Assembly (NCBI GenBank): GCA_027315405.1
Contig: DAHUYB010000053.1
Span: forward strand, 92,733-156,732
DNA length: 64,000 bases
DNA from: Gammaproteobacteria bacterium
GTDB taxonomy: Bacteria; Pseudomonadota; Gammaproteobacteria; Natronospirales; REEB76
Direction: 5' to 3'
Shown here piece after piece: positions 45,289-55,056 of this stretch. Position numbers and translations under genes: made by a program. The notes below the pieces were generated by a model. It did no database searches, was not told where the DNA came from, and saw only the letters and a list, made by a program, of their open reading frames with translations. How positions within the stretch are numbered: the stretch's first letter is position 1; every line of letters begins with the position of its first letter.

Positions 45289-45364
45289 CTTAACTATACG
45301 CCTGCAAAATCTGCGGCGAGAAATACTGAAAGAAATATAAAAAAGGCGCTTCCCGGAGGAGGCC
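45289..45364 (-). promoter_or_regulatory. Promoter-like module, copy 1
   Basis: Read on the minus strand: an imperfect GC hairpin (45345-45364), a T-rich block ending in TTTTTATATTTC (45332-45343), 29 nt, then GGCGTATAGTTAAG (45289-45302), 27 nt before the start of the four-helix protein. TATAGTTAAG resembles the -10 of sigma-S promoters (TATACTTAAG type). Copy 2 is at 46636-46713 with the same order and one-nt different spacing. Confidence 0.5.
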
Positions 45365-45556
45365 ACCTGATCAGTGCATGATCACCCGGCGCACCGGTTA
45401 ATGTCAGCGGGGAAATTTGGCTGATGGCCGTCGGCCGGAAGCTGGCATTCGTCGCCTGTGAACAGGCCAGAGAAACATCTGCATACGCCAAACGGCTGGC
45501 GAGATGCAAGGCTCTCCATGTACCATGAATCGAGGACATGAGGGTTTGGCCAAGCT

Positions 45557-46267
45557 ATGCACACTGCTCACACAGATACTGCCCACCAACAACAGCATCG
45601 CATAGGACGCGCTGGCTGGTTACGCGCGGCGGTCTTGGGTGCCAATGATGGCATTATTTCGATAGCCAGTCTGGTCCTCGGTATCGCTGCGGCGCATGGA
45701 ACTCACAGCAGCATTCTGGTTGCCGGGGTCGCTGGACTGGTAGCGGGCGCTTTGTCGATGGCTGCCGGAGAGTTTGTTTCTGTGAGTTCACAGGCTGATG
45801 TTGAACAGGCGGACCTCGCGCTTGAGAAAAAGCATCTCGCGGCAGACCGGGATTATGAGGTCGAGGAACTCGCCGGAATCTATGTCGGTCGTGGACTGAA
45901 GCCAGCGCTTGCAACAGTGGTTGCCAAGCAGCTCATGGCCCATGATGCATTGGGCGCACACGCCCGCGATGAGTTGGGTATCTCCGCCACCGTCAAAGCC
46001 CGACCTCTTCAGGCCGCGCTGACTTCAGCCGGCAGTTTTGCAGCCGGTGCGGCCCTGCCCCTGTTGGCCGCGATTATCGCCCCGGGAATGTGGTTCACAT
46101 TTTGCGTTGCCGGCGGATCTTTGCTGTGCCTTGCGGTGCTCGGTGGATTGGCGGCATATGTCGGTGGAGCGCCCATCATGCAGGGCGCCATACGCATTTT
46201 GTTCTGGGGTGCATTGGCTATGGGCGTGACCGCGGGTGTCGGAGCTCTGTTCGGAGCTGTCTTGTAA
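45557..46267 (+). CDS. VIT1/CCC1-family iron or manganese transporter
   Basis: A 236-residue protein with five membrane helices and the VIT family pattern: LRAAVLGANDGIISIASLVLG, AGLVAGALSMAAGEFVSVSSQ and the His/Glu-rich cytoplasmic segment (HLAADRDYEVEELAGIYVGR). His-rich N-terminus (MHTAHTDTAHQQQHR). It should move Fe2+ or Mn2+ out of the cytoplasm. Divergent from the four-helix membrane gene. Confidence 0.87.
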   Translation: MHTAHTDTAHQQQHRIGRAGWLRAAVLGANDGIISIASLVLGIAAAHGTHSSILVAGVAGLVAGALSMAAGEFVSVSSQADVEQADLALEKKHLAADRDYEVEELAGIYVGRGLKPALATVVAKQLMAHDALGAHARDELGISATVKARPLQAALTSAGSFAAGAALPLLAAIIAPGMWFTFCVAGGSLLCLAVLGGLAAYVGGAPIMQGAIRILFWGALAMGVTAGVGALFGAVL

Positions 46268-46335
46268 GCAGTTCCGGAAAATTCCGCTAGCATGGGATTC
46301 GAGGCAAAGATATTGCAGCTATTCGTCCTGGCGCA

Positions 46336-46554
46336 TTATTTATTGCGGCCCGGCAACAGCAGCACTCCGCCGAGCACGATGGCGCCCACGCCCGCCCACA
46401 GGGGCACATTCACATGGCCCTCACGTTTCACCGCCAATTGTATCGGTCCGATGGTGGCCTCATGGCTGGATTTTTGATAGTTGAATCCGCCGTATATCAG
46501 TCCCAGTAAGCCGGCAACTATCAGCAGGATTGCAATAATTTTTATTGGGTTCAT
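46336..46554 (-). CDS. Small two-helix membrane protein, DUF3185-like
   Basis: A 72-residue protein with two membrane helices (MNPIKIIAILLIVAGLLGLI and VPLWAGVGAIVLGGVLLLPG) joined by a polar loop. GGAGG seven bases before the ATG at 46554 sets the start (an earlier in-frame start at 46575 has none). Similar short proteins are annotated DUF3185 or hypothetical; role unknown. The upstream module repeats that of the gene at 44870-45262. Confidence 0.65.
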   Translation of the reverse strand: MNPIKIIAILLIVAGLLGLIYGGFNYQKSSHEATIGPIQLAVKREGHVNVPLWAGVGAIVLGGVLLLPGRNK

Positions 46555-46635
46555 TGTGCGTCCTCCATTGGACAAGGTATGCGATCAACGGCAACAGACC
46601 GCTGTTCGCGCGTTCAACCCCAGGGTGTGCTTGAC

Positions 46636-46713
46636 CTTAACTATACGCCAGGACAATGTCGGACATGAACGTTGAAGGAAATATAAAAATGGCGGCCCCC
46701 GGAGCGGGCCGCC
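46636..46713 (-). promoter_or_regulatory. Promoter-like module, copy 2, including a terminator hairpin
   Basis: Minus strand: GGCGGCCC (46706-46713 side) pairs with GGGCCGCC for a perfect 8-bp stem with a 7-nt loop, then ATTTTTATATTTC (46678-46690), 28 nt, then GGCGTATAGTTAAG (46636-46649), 82 nt before the small membrane protein start. The hairpin plus T-run also suits a terminator for the upstream DsrE-like gene 80 nt away. Confidence 0.6.
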
Positions 46714-46793
46714 TGGTTTGATTATTTTCGATTACTTGCCGGTCAAGTCCATTTCATTCTAGAGACTGACTCCGTGCTTATCGGCAGGGCAGA

Positions 46794-47342
46794 TCACGGC
46801 AGGTAAAGTTGATAGCCGTGTTCCTGGTAAATAACCAGTGTGGTGGGTGCCGACAGGGTCTCTTCGATATTCGAATTTACCTCACCACCTTCGATCTGAT
46901 GCTTGATAAGGGCCTGGCCATCCACCAGCAGCTGCACTCCCGCGGCCGTGAGCTTGCTGATCAAGTCAGAATTTGGATTGGCAACATGAAAACGGGTATT
47001 GTATCCGCCGCTTTCAATCACGATCGGCGTGGCAGCTCCGTGGATCACGACCACGAATTTGAGGTTTTTCTTGGCGACCCCGGCGGAGGCGAACGCGTTG
47101 ACCGCCTGCGCGACGGCTTCAAGACCAGGGTTAACCTTGCCGGCATCGCCAGCACTGGTCAAATCAAATATCACCTTGTAAATCTTGTACCTGCTGGGCT
47201 GTGGCGAGGTAGCCGGCAGCGGTTTTACCGTACCGTATCCTTGGATCAGGGGGAATGGCGCGGGCTTGGCTTTGGCAAAGACCGTGGCAGAACACGCCAG
47301 ACCGGCAAACACAGCAAGCAAAATCGCAATTTTTCTCAACAT
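46794..47342 (-). CDS. Periplasmic DsrE-like protein
   Basis: A 182-residue protein. Signal peptide MLRKIAILLAVFAGLACSAT with cleavage near AKA. The body is DsrE-like: YKVIFDLTSAGDAGKVNPGL, NLKFVVVIHGAATPIV, LTAAGVQLLVDGQALI. AGGAG seven bases before the ATG at 47342 sets the start. The Cys expected in DsrE active-site types is missing after the signal peptide, so this is not a sulfur carrier of the classic sort. Periplasmic DsrE-like proteins recur as uncharacterised. Confidence 0.7.
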   Translation of the reverse strand: MLRKIAILLAVFAGLACSATVFAKAKPAPFPLIQGYGTVKPLPATSPQPSRYKIYKVIFDLTSAGDAGKVNPGLEAVAQAVNAFASAGVAKKNLKFVVVIHGAATPIVIESGGYNTRFHVANPNSDLISKLTAAGVQLLVDGQALIKHQIEGGEVNSNIEETLSAPTTLVIYQEHGYQLYLP

Positions 47343-47680
47343 GACATGGCTCCTTTGGCCTGGGACTGGATTGCGGGGTTGCATCTGGGCATAGACTAGC
47401 ATAGATGCTGGGGTGTGCTATACGGGACTGAATGCGCTTTTTGATAAGGGTAGGCGGTTCCAGATAAACGTCGAATAAACAATCATGGTTTGTGTGCGGT
47501 CTGGGCTGCGTATTTCGGTGGTACCCGATCCGTATATCAGCGTGTTCCAAGTGCCTATGCGCGTAAGTATTTGATTATTTATATGCAATACAGTCACGCG
47601 AGCGGCGACGACATCGCTGCGATTAAACTTCGTTCCAGTCACCCTCAAAAGCGCAGCCGCTGCGATGAGGAGATAGAGAG
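47343..47680. other. Divergent intergenic region, no gene seen
   Basis: 338 nt between the DsrE-like gene (minus) and the VOC gene (plus). More AT-rich than its neighbours. No signal peptide, RNA or operator palindrome was recognised; presumably holds both promoters. Confidence 0.4.
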
Positions 47681-48055
47681 ATGGCAATGTTGGGTTATTA
47701 CGCGGTAGCTTCGAACCATTTGAAGGAAGCGAAGACCTTCTACGGCGCGCTCCTTGGTTCGGCTGGAATTACTCCTATGTTCGAGCACCCTTCCGGCGGC
47801 CGTGTCTATGGCAAGGATGGGAGTCACTGCTTCGTGGTGCTCGGCCCCTATGATGGAAGCCCAGCGACGGTCGGCAATGGCTGCATGTTCGGGTTCCGCT
47901 TCGATACGCGGGAGGCAGTGGACGCCTTGCACGCAAGGACTCTGGCGCTCGGCGGCGCTGACGAGGGCGCTCCCGGCGAACGCGCCCCGAAGTTTTACAT
48001 GTCGTACTTTCGCGACCTCGATGGCAACAAGTTTTGCGCCTACTGCACGGCCTGA
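47681..48055 (+). CDS. VOC (glyoxalase/bleomycin-resistance fold) protein
   Basis: A 124-residue single-domain vicinal-oxygen-chelate protein: MAMLGYYAVASNHLKEAKTF YG at the N-terminus and a C-terminal FRDLDGNKFCAYC, the family's R-D-x-D-G-N-K. Binding-site residues in the middle (GPYDGSPATVGNG) are typical of small antibiotic-binding or lyase-like members. Function not set. GAGGAGATAGAG precedes the ATG. Confidence 0.83.
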   Translation: MAMLGYYAVASNHLKEAKTFYGALLGSAGITPMFEHPSGGRVYGKDGSHCFVVLGPYDGSPATVGNGCMFGFRFDTREAVDALHARTLALGGADEGAPGERAPKFYMSYFRDLDGNKFCAYCTA

Positions 48056-48177
48056 CAGGTCACGAGCAAAACAGACGACGCGCGAAATGACTGGGAAACG
48101 GTAGCTGGCCGCGGTCCGTTTCTGGCGGTAAGCGATTGTTCAAGTATGTGCTCAAACGGTACAAGATCGAAAGCCCC

Positions 48178-48951
48178 TTAAGGTAGGTTGGATGGGATCG
48201 TGTCCAGCCAGCCGCCCGTGCTTTGTATAGGAGCTGGGTCGCCAGGCTCCGAGACCCAGGTCGCCAGTGCATAGTGTGAAGCCCGCACCTTGATGCTCGG
48301 CGGTAAGCGCATTGCAACCGTAAATCCTGATGCAGTCGCTGCCATTAGGCCTTGTTCATAGCCGATCGCCAAAAAATCCTGACGCAAGGTACGCCCGGCA
48401 TTCTCGCCGGCGCCCACCTTTGTAACGACACCGAACGCCAGGGTTGCGATGTGCAATTCCAGGTATTTGTAATCAGCGTTTACCGGGATGAAGCGTGCGG
48501 TGATGCGCGCACCGCCGACAACGAGCTTCAAACGTCCTGCATTCGCTGCATCAGGCAAGCGTAAAGGCCTGAGGTTGAACCAGTTGGACCATGGTTTGCC
48601 ATCCAACACGAACTCAGGCGTATAGATCACGCCGTCGCCCACGCGGTCCGCCAGGTGTTGCTGGCGTTCACTATAGATATGGCTGTCGAATGGATCGCGC
48701 CAGCCCAGGTCGTCCCAGTAATCCACGTGGAAAGCGACCGGCACCAGTTGCGTCCACAGGCGCTGGTCATGTGTGAGGCTGGAGAGCCATTCATCAGCCG
48801 GCGGGCAACTGCTGCAGCCTTCGGAGGTATAGAGCTCCAGCAGGTTCACCCGTGCAACACCGCTTTCGATGATCTGTGGCGCGGCGCCGGCGGTCATGGG
48901 TATTGCGAGCGCGGCGACCGGAATCAACATGGTCCAGCGGGTTGATTTCAT
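48178..48951 (-). CDS. DUF1223 secreted thioredoxin-like protein
   Basis: A 257-residue protein from the ATG at 48951 with a signal peptide (MKSTRWTMLIPVAALAIPMT). The DUF1223 hallmark follows: LLELYTSEGCSSCPPADEWL with CSSC, and HVDYWDDLGWRDPF. The family is thioredoxin-like and probably periplasmic. A much longer frame on this strand crosses the divergent ttcA gene and should be ignored; signal peptide and family boundary fix the start here. Confidence 0.85.
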   Translation of the reverse strand: MKSTRWTMLIPVAALAIPMTAGAAPQIIESGVARVNLLELYTSEGCSSCPPADEWLSSLTHDQRLWTQLVPVAFHVDYWDDLGWRDPFDSHIYSERQQHLADRVGDGVIYTPEFVLDGKPWSNWFNLRPLRLPDAANAGRLKLVVGGARITARFIPVNADYKYLELHIATLAFGVVTKVGAGENAGRTLRQDFLAIGYEQGLMAATASGFTVAMRLPPSIKVRASHYALATWVSEPGDPAPIQSTGGWLDTIPSNLP

Positions 48952-49083
48952 AATATATAGAGGCTCCTGGATGTAAGCTTGGGACCGTGCGATCTCCTTA
49001 TTTATTACATAGACATGACAACGAAGCTGAAAGGCTGGGGAATTTACCGCTAGAATGACGCGAATCTGCGTTACCTGTCCAGA

Positions 49084-50031
49084 ATGTGTATGCAAACCGC
49101 CGTCACAAAACGCTCTGTCAATACCCTCAAACTGGAGAAGCGCCTGCGCCGCAATGTGGGCAAGGCCATCCAGGATTTCAACATGATCGAGGCCGGCGAC
49201 CGGGTGATGGTGTGCCTCTCGGGCGGCAAGGATTCCTACACGCTGCTGGATATCCTGCTGAAGCTCCAGCAGAGCGCGCCGGTGGCGTTCGAGATGCTGG
49301 CGGTGAACCTCGACCAGAAGCAGCCCGGTTTCCCGGAGCAGGTACTGCCGGAGTATCTGACGAAAATCGGCGTGCCGTTCCACATCCTGGAACAGGATAC
49401 CTACAGCGTGGTGAAGCGCGTGATACCGGAAGGCAAGACCACCTGCGGCTTGTGTTCGCGGCTGCGGCGCGGCGCGCTCTACACGTTTGCGGCGCAACAT
49501 GGCATCACCAAGATTGCCCTGGGACACCACCGCGGCGACATCATCGAAACCTTTTTCCTGAATCTGTTCTACGCCGGCAAGCTGCAAGCCATGCCGCCCA
49601 AACTGCAATCCGACGACGGCAAGCAGGTGGTGATCCGGCCGCTGGCGTATTGCGAGGAACGCGACATTGCCAAGTACGCGACGCACCGCGAGTTCCCCAT
49701 CATCCCCTGCAATCTGTGCGGCTCCCAGGAGCATCTGCAGCGCAAGGCGGTGAAGGACATGCTGGCGGAATGGGAACGCCAGTTTCCCGGCCGCACCAAT
49801 TCCATTTTTGCGGCCCTCCAAAACGTGGCGCCTTCGCACCTGGCCGACCCGAAGCTGTTCAATTTCGGGACTCTGGGTGCGCGTCAAACGCCGAGGCAGG
49901 ATTGGCTGGTGCCGGAATCCGGGGATGTGGAGCCGCGCGAGGACCTGCTGATAGCCACGGTTTGCGTGGATGATCTGCTCAGAACCCGGGCGCAGTGGCG
50001 GCCGGCAGATTCTGAAACCCAGCCCGCATGA
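49084..50031 (+). CDS. ttcA: tRNA 2-thiocytidine synthetase TtcA
   Basis: A 315-residue protein. ATP PP-loop SGGKDS (46-51), and the two pairs CGLC (121-124) and CNLC (209-212) that bind its [4Fe-4S] cluster. It thiolates cytidine 32 of tRNA. Overlaps the HD-GYP gene by 4 nt (ATGA). A second ATG at 49090 is possible. Confidence 0.95.
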   Translation: MCMQTAVTKRSVNTLKLEKRLRRNVGKAIQDFNMIEAGDRVMVCLSGGKDSYTLLDILLKLQQSAPVAFEMLAVNLDQKQPGFPEQVLPEYLTKIGVPFHILEQDTYSVVKRVIPEGKTTCGLCSRLRRGALYTFAAQHGITKIALGHHRGDIIETFFLNLFYAGKLQAMPPKLQSDDGKQVVIRPLAYCEERDIAKYATHREFPIIPCNLCGSQEHLQRKAVKDMLAEWERQFPGRTNSIFAALQNVAPSHLADPKLFNFGTLGARQTPRQDWLVPESGDVEPREDLLIATVCVDDLLRTRAQWRPADSETQPA

Positions 50032-51914
50032 CCTCCGGCGGCGGCGTTTCGAGCATGGTTGTGGTCGCGGCGGAATCCGGTTATTTTCCCAACGACAAGC
50101 TTGCAGGATTCGCAAACAGCGGATTGCAGTTGCTGTTTATTGAAACCCCCGCGGATTTTAAAACCCAAACCTGCGCGGTGCTGTGTCTCACGCCGAATTT
50201 GCTTGCCGGCGGGATGACGCGTGCCCAATGGCAGGCCGCCGCGCCGGATGCCATCGTGGTTGTGGACGATTCCGTGGCGCAAACGGGCGAGGTGCGGATT
50301 TCAAACCAGTGGCCGATGGCGGCCATGGCCGGCACCTTGTCACTGGCGGCGACCATGGCGCGTCAGCGGCAGCAGGTGCGCCAGCTCACGGACGTGGGCG
50401 TGGCCTTGTCCAGCGAGCGCAGCCATCAGGCGTTGCTGGAACTGATCCTCACGCAAGCGCGGCGTCTCGCGGGCTGCGATGCCGCCACCATTTTTCTCAC
50501 GGAGAAACACCCGGATGGCTCCTCGGAACTGGTGATGCGTCTGGCGCAGAACGAATCGGTGCAATTCCCCTTCGAGGAAGAACGCCTGCCCCTGGACCTG
50601 ACCTCCATTGCCGGTTTTGTGACGGTCACCGGCGAGGAAATCAATCTTGCGGATGCCTATGCGCCGCCGGTGGATAGGCCCTGGCGGTTCAACGGCAGTT
50701 TTGACCAGCGCTTCGGTTATCGCACCAGCTCGCTGTATGCGGTGGCGTTGCGCATCCCGCAAGGGGAAATCATCGGCGGCATCGAGTTCATCAACCGCAA
50801 GCGCCATCCGGCGGCACGGCTTACCAGCCCGGAAGTCACCCTCAGCGAAACCCTGCCGTTCAACGACGAGATACTGCCGCTGCTGCGCTCCCTGGCCAGC
50901 CAGGCGGCTGTCGCCATTGACAACAACCGCTTGCTGCTGGCCATCGAGGATATGTTCGAGGGTTTCGTGGTGGCCTCCGTGACCGCCATCGAACAGCGCG
51001 ACCCGGCTACCAGCGGCCATTCCTTCCGGGTGGCGCGCCTGACCACCGGGCTGGCCGAAGCCCTGCCGCGTTCCGGAGTGGCGCGCTTTCGCGGCATGCA
51101 TTTCAACGCCCGGCAATTGCGCGAGCTGCGCTACGCGGCCTTGCTGCATGATTTCGGCAAGATCGGGGTGCGCGAGCATGTGCTGGTGAAAGCCCATAAG
51201 CTCACCCCCGAGCTTTACCAGGCGATCCGCGAGCGCATCAATCTGGAAATCGAACGCCTCAAGCGCCGCGCGCTGGCGCAGCAACTGGTGATGTTGCGCA
51301 GCGGCATGAGTTCTCACGAGGAACTGCTCAGCATCGAGCAGGAGCTGGAGGGCAAACTGGCGGCGCTGGACGCCTACTGGGCGGCCATCCAGGAGGCCAA
51401 CGAACCGGATATGCTGAAAAGCAAACCCAGCAAGGTCTTGAAGATCGCGAAAAGCTACACGCTGTCGGAGCAGGATATTCCACTGCTGACCGAGGCCGAA
51501 CACCGGGTATTGTCTATTCCGCGCGGCAGCCTCACGCCCGAGGAACGGCGCGAGATCGAATCCCATGTGGAACACACCTACAATTTTCTGCGGCGCATTC
51601 CCTGGCCCGCGGACCTGGCCGCCATCCCCGAGATCGCCGGCGCACATCACGAGAAGCTCGACGGCAGCGGTTATCCCCGCGGCCGCACCCAGGCGGATAT
51701 CCCGTTCCCTTCACGGTTGATGACGGTGGCGGATATCTACGATGCGCTCACCGCCGCGGACCGCCCCTACAAGAAATCCATGCCTTCGGAGCGCGCGTTT
51801 GTGGTACTGGAAGACGAGGCCAAGCACGGCAAGCTGGACGCGGATCTGGTGAAGATATTCGTGGAGGCGAAAATATTCACATTGTCGGGCGAGGTGGTGA
51901 CTGCCACGGGCTAG
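50028..51914 (+). CDS. GAF-HD-GYP protein, putative cyclic-di-GMP phosphodiesterase
   Basis: A 628-residue protein. Residues 1-110 resemble a receiver-like domain without a clear Asp phosphorylation motif, then a GAF domain (about 130-300), then [15 protein letters not shown] (HD at 374-375) and [12 protein letters not shown] (GYP at 548-550). A helical insertion of about 100 residues (390-500) separates HD from GYP, longer than usual. It should hydrolyse c-di-GMP. Translational overlap with ttcA, a tRNA gene, looks incidental. Confidence 0.9.
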   Translation: MTSGGGVSSMVVVAAESGYFPNDKLAGFANSGLQLLFIETPADFKTQTCAVLCLTPNLLAGGMTRAQWQAAAPDAIVVVDDSVAQTGEVRISNQWPMAAMAGTLSLAATMARQRQQVRQLTDVGVALSSERSHQALLELILTQARRLAGCDAATIFLTEKHPDGSSELVMRLAQNESVQFPFEEERLPLDLTSIAGFVTVTGEEINLADAYAPPVDRPWRFNGSFDQRFGYRTSSLYAVALRIPQGEIIGGIEFINRKRHPAARLTSPEVTLSETLPFNDEILPLLRSLASQAAVAIDNNRLLLAIEDMFEGFVVASVTAIEQRDPATSGHSFRVARLTTGLAEALPRSGVARFRGMHFNARQLRELRYAALLHDFGKIGVREHVLVKAHKLTPELYQAIRERINLEIERLKRRALAQQLVMLRSGMSSHEELLSIEQELEGKLAALDAYWAAIQEANEPDMLKSKPSKVLKIAKSYTLSEQDIPLLTEAEHRVLSIPRGSLTPEERREIESHVEHTYNFLRRIPWPADLAAIPEIAGAHHEKLDGSGYPRGRTQADIPFPSRLMTVADIYDALTAADRPYKKSMPSERAFVVLEDEAKHGKLDADLVKIFVEAKIFTLSGEVVTATG

Positions 51915-51988
51915 CACCCAATGGCAGGGGCCTTATCGGATGTTCTCAGCATCGCGACCGTGACGATCGTTCCTAACGTGCAACACAT

Positions 51989-52810
51989 TTAAAAGCACTC
52001 CCACACCGGTCTGAGATTCTCCGGCGGGGGTGTTTCGATGCCCGGCTGATTCCACGGTGAGGCCGGATTGTGGAAATCCGAGCCCACGGAAATCATCAAT
52101 TCAAAGCGCGTGGCGTAATGGCTGGCGGTGGCAATGTCATCGCGATTGCCGTGGCCGCAGATGACTTCCATGGCGTCGCCGCCCGCCTGTTTGAAGGCCG
52201 TCAGCGCTTGCATTAGCTTGGCGCGGGTGAGGCGATAGCGGAGCGGATGCGCGAGCACGGCTTTGCCGCATGCCGCGTGAATCCAGCCGATACTTTCTTT
52301 GATGCTTGCCCAGATGGTCGGTACGTAACCCGGTTTGCCGCGGTCGAGAAAACGTTGAAACGCTTTCTGAGATGTAGCGGCGTGACCTTGATCACAAAGC
52401 CATTGGGCAAAATGTGTGCGGGTCACGTTGTTATTGCCGGCAAGCGCCCGTGCGCCGGCATATGCGCCGTGGATTCCACGGACGCCGAGACGCCGGCCGA
52501 TTTCCTGCGCACGGACAGCGCGCGTCGCTTGCAGTCGCGCTAATCCCGCGAGCAGTTCCGGGTTTTGAGGATTAATGTTCAGGCCGACCACGTGCAGGGT
52601 CTTGTTTTCCCATGTGACCGAAATCTCCACGCCATTCACGCAGCGGATGCCGGCGGTGTGCGCGGCACTGCGGGCTTCCGGCAGGCCAGTCAGGCAATCG
52701 TGATCGGTCAGCGCCAGCAGCTGCACGCCGCGTGCCGCGCACAATTGCACCAGTTCTGAGGGCGTGAGACTGCCATCGGAGGCGCGGGAATGCAGGTGCA
52801 GATCAATCAC
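51989..52810 (-). CDS. rnm: RNase AM, PHP-domain 5'-3' exonuclease (YciV/TrpH)
   Basis: A 273-residue PHP phosphoesterase: HLHSRASDGSLTPSELV at the N-terminus, ALTDHD, NGVEISV, KAVLAHPLRYR, VICGHGN and GSDFHN, the metal ligands of the family. It removes nucleotides from the 5' end of short RNAs and helps mature 23S rRNA. GTG start, overlapping by 3 nt the stop of the DUF465 gene, so the two are coupled. Confidence 0.9.
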   Translation of the reverse strand: MIDLHLHSRASDGSLTPSELVQLCAARGVQLLALTDHDCLTGLPEARSAAHTAGIRCVNGVEISVTWENKTLHVVGLNINPQNPELLAGLARLQATRAVRAQEIGRRLGVRGIHGAYAGARALAGNNNVTRTHFAQWLCDQGHAATSQKAFQRFLDRGKPGYVPTIWASIKESIGWIHAACGKAVLAHPLRYRLTRAKLMQALTAFKQAGGDAMEVICGHGNRDDIATASHYATRFELMISVGSDFHNPASPWNQPGIETPPPENLRPVWECF

Positions 52811-53013
52811 GCGTCGAGGTCGGGAATAAGCAGGCTTTCGAGCTTGGCAATGTAATCCTTGATCTGCAGTTTGCGTTTCTTGAGACGTTTGAGCTGCAAT
52901 TCATTGGTATGGATATCCTCGGCCAGGCGGCTGATGGCGATGTCCAGGTCCCGGTGTTCCAAACGCAATTGCTCGAGTTTAGAACGGATTCCCTGGGGAG
53001 AACTGATTTCCAT
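52807..53013 (-). CDS. DUF465/YdcH-family small helical protein
   Basis: A 68-residue coiled-coil protein: MEISSPQGIRSKLEQLRLEH, RDLDIAISRLAEDIHTNEL, QLKRLKKRKLQIKDYIAKLE. The family form is L..EH..LD..I..L; KKRKL.IKD. Function unknown; often a highly expressed cytoplasmic protein. The ATG at 53013 begins the family; an in-frame start at 53181 adds 56 Arg/Pro-rich residues and is rejected. Confidence 0.87.
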   Translation of the reverse strand: MEISSPQGIRSKLEQLRLEHRDLDIAISRLAEDIHTNELQLKRLKKRKLQIKDYIAKLESLLIPDLDA

Positions 53014-53189
53014 GATAGGCGATCCGAGCGGATGGAATCGGTGCGGGCGATGCCTGCCAACATACGGCTCCGCCGCTGAGCGCGCAAGCGGTGTACTTGT
53101 GGGCAGTGTCGGCCAGCGACCCTGGGGTTCCCCCGAGACCATCTCAGCTAGAATAGTCCGGAGTAAAGTCCCTGTGAGCAAGCACCCGC

Positions 53190-53546
53190 ATGGAAATTTT
53201 CAAGGTATTCCACATCGAAGCCGCCCACCGGCTGCCGAACCTGCCGGCCAGCCACAAGTGCAGCCGTCTGCACGGCCATTCCTTCCGCGTGGAAATCCAC
53301 ATCAGCGGTGAACTTCAGCCGGATACTGGCTGGATCATGGATTTCGCCGATCTCAAGGAAGCGTTCCGGCCGGTTTTCGAAGCGCTCGACCATCGTTATC
53401 TGAATGAAATTCAGGGATTGGAAAACCCCACCAGCGAAATGCTGGCGCGCTGGATTTGGGAGCACCTCAGGTCGGTGTTGCCGGGTTTGTGTAAAGTAGT
53501 GATCGCTGAAACCTGTACTTCCGGTTGTGTGTACTGCGGCGAATGA
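53190..53546 (+). CDS. queD: 6-carboxytetrahydropterin synthase QueD
   Basis: A 118-residue member of the 6-pyruvoyl-tetrahydropterin synthase fold. Zinc ligands His13 (FHIEAAHRL), His28 and His30 (CSRLHGHSF), catalytic Cys24. It makes 6-carboxytetrahydropterin in queuosine synthesis. The C-terminal TSGCVYCGE is typical. No strong Shine-Dalgarno and no preQ1-type leader motif was seen in the divergent 176-nt region. Confidence 0.93.
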   Translation: MEIFKVFHIEAAHRLPNLPASHKCSRLHGHSFRVEIHISGELQPDTGWIMDFADLKEAFRPVFEALDHRYLNEIQGLENPTSEMLARWIWEHLRSVLPGLCKVVIAETCTSGCVYCGE

Positions 53547-53563
53547 ACCTCGGAGGTGAAAGT

Positions 53564-54427
53564 ATGCAGCGCAATTTATTATTGATCGCATCCATCCTGC
53601 TGTTGGCGGCATTAGTTGTCTCGCCGGTGATGGCCATGAACAATCAGCAGTATCTGCTGGCCATGGCCGCCATGCACGCCGACGATGCACCGATGGCGAG
53701 TCCGATCGCACTGCAAAAGCCCACACAGCCGGTGCATGGCGCCGAGGTGGTGTATGCCACGGTCAACGGCAAACCGGTGCGTGGCTATTTCAGCGAACCG
53801 TTGCATGGCAAACATCCGTTGCCCGGCATCATCGTGATCCATGAATGGTGGGGCTTGAATGACAACATCCGCCACATGGCTGACCAATTGGCGGGCGAGG
53901 GTTACGCAGCATTGGCCGTGGACCTGTATCACGGGCAGGTGGCGACGACACCCGATGCAGCGGTGAAGTTGATGAAAGGGGTACTGGCCGACACCGCAGC
54001 GGCCAGCAGCAATTTGCGTCAGGCGTATGTCTATCTGCACGATACCGAGCACGCGCCGCGCGTCGGCGTGATTGGTTGGTGTTTCGGCGGCGGCTGGTCG
54101 CTGGAGACGGCGCTGATGCTGCCCGACAAGCTCAGCGCCGCAGTCATGTACTACGGCCGACCGGTGGACGACGTGACCGAACTGTCGAAGCTGAAGATGC
54201 CACTTCTGGGTTTCTTCGGCGAGGAAGACCGTGGCATCACCGTGAAGGACGTGCAGGCTTTTGAGCGGGCGCTGAAGGCTGCCAAGGTGAGCGCGGAAAT
54301 CCGCGAATATCCTGGCGCGGGCCACGCCTTCGCCAACCCTTCCGGGGAGAACTACCGGCCCGCGGCGGCAGCCGATGCCTGGAAGCGCACGCTGGCATTC
54401 TTTGCCCGCTACCTCAGGGGCGCGTAG
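53564..54427 (+). CDS. Secreted dienelactone hydrolase-family protein
   Basis: A 287-residue alpha/beta-hydrolase with signal peptide MQRNLLLIASILLLAALVVS. Family motifs: IVIHEWWGLNDNIR, Cys nucleophile in GWCFGGGWSLETAL, an Asp in FFGEEDRG, His in GAGHAFANP. A Cys nucleophile marks the dienelactone hydrolase type. GGAGG eight bases before 53564 sets the start. Periplasmic or surface hydrolase; substrate unknown. Confidence 0.88.
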   Translation: MQRNLLLIASILLLAALVVSPVMAMNNQQYLLAMAAMHADDAPMASPIALQKPTQPVHGAEVVYATVNGKPVRGYFSEPLHGKHPLPGIIVIHEWWGLNDNIRHMADQLAGEGYAALAVDLYHGQVATTPDAAVKLMKGVLADTAAASSNLRQAYVYLHDTEHAPRVGVIGWCFGGGWSLETALMLPDKLSAAVMYYGRPVDDVTELSKLKMPLLGFFGEEDRGITVKDVQAFERALKAAKVSAEIREYPGAGHAFANPSGENYRPAAAADAWKRTLAFFARYLRGA

Positions 54428-54492
54428 CATCGGGTTTTCCAGACTGCGTTACCAGACTGCGTTATCAGTAATCAGGAAGCAGGGAGATGACC

Positions 54493-55056
54493 ATGAAAAA
54501 ACTGCTGTTTATTCTAGCAATTCTGAGCGCTGGCGTGCTTGTAAACGCCCAGGCGGCAACCTATAAAGGCGTGACCGTGGCGGATTCCGCCAGCGTGGGG
54601 GGTAAAACCCTGGTGCTGAATGGCATGGGTTTGCGCACCAAGTTCTTTTTCAAGATCTATGTCGGTGCGCTCTATCTGCCACAGAAAGCCGACACCGCTG
54701 CGGCGGTAATGTCCGAAAACGGACCGGATCGCATTCTCATGCACATGATCTATGCGGTCAGTAAGAGTCAGTTCGCGGACGCCTGGCATGCTGGATTCAA
54801 GGACAACAATCCGCAGATGAGCGACGCCGTGAAGGCCGGCATGGAACAGTTCATCGCCTGTTTCGGCAATTCCAAGAAGGGCGATGTCATCACCCTGGAC
54901 TACGTGCCAGGGCAAGGCACGCAGGTCAGTTGGAATGGTGCCTTCTGCGGCAACATCCCCGGCGAGGATTTTCACAAGGCGCTGCTCAGGGTGTTTATCG
55001 GGCCTAATCCACCCACCGAGGCGCTCAAGAAAGGCTTGCTGGGCGCGCATCAATAA
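54493..55056 (+). CDS. Periplasmic chalcone-isomerase-like protein
   Basis: A 187-residue protein with signal peptide MKKLLFILAILSAGVLVNA and a chalcone isomerase-like fold (VLNGMGLRTKFFFKIYVGAL, YLPQKADTAAAV, then LDYVPGQGTQVSWNGAF, KALLRVFIGPNPPTEALKKG). Bacterial members are secreted and of uncertain role. AGGGAG lies six bases before the ATG at 54493, so an ATG at 54487 is less likely. Confidence 0.85.
   Translation: MKKLLFILAILSAGVLVNAQAATYKGVTVADSASVGGKTLVLNGMGLRTKFFFKIYVGALYLPQKADTAAAVMSENGPDRILMHMIYAVSKSQFADAWHAGFKDNNPQMSDAVKAGMEQFIACFGNSKKGDVITLDYVPGQGTQVSWNGAFCGNIPGEDFHKALLRVFIGPNPPTEALKKGLLGAHQ

Noticed and set aside
48178..50115. 645-residue minus-strand open frame
   Set aside because: Only its last 257 residues (from 48951) are a real protein with signal peptide and DUF1223 motifs; the rest is the antisense of ttcA and has no family character.
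53014..53189. preQ1 riboswitch before queD
   Set aside because: The short pseudoknot pattern with an A-rich tail was not found; QueD genes need not be riboswitch-controlled.
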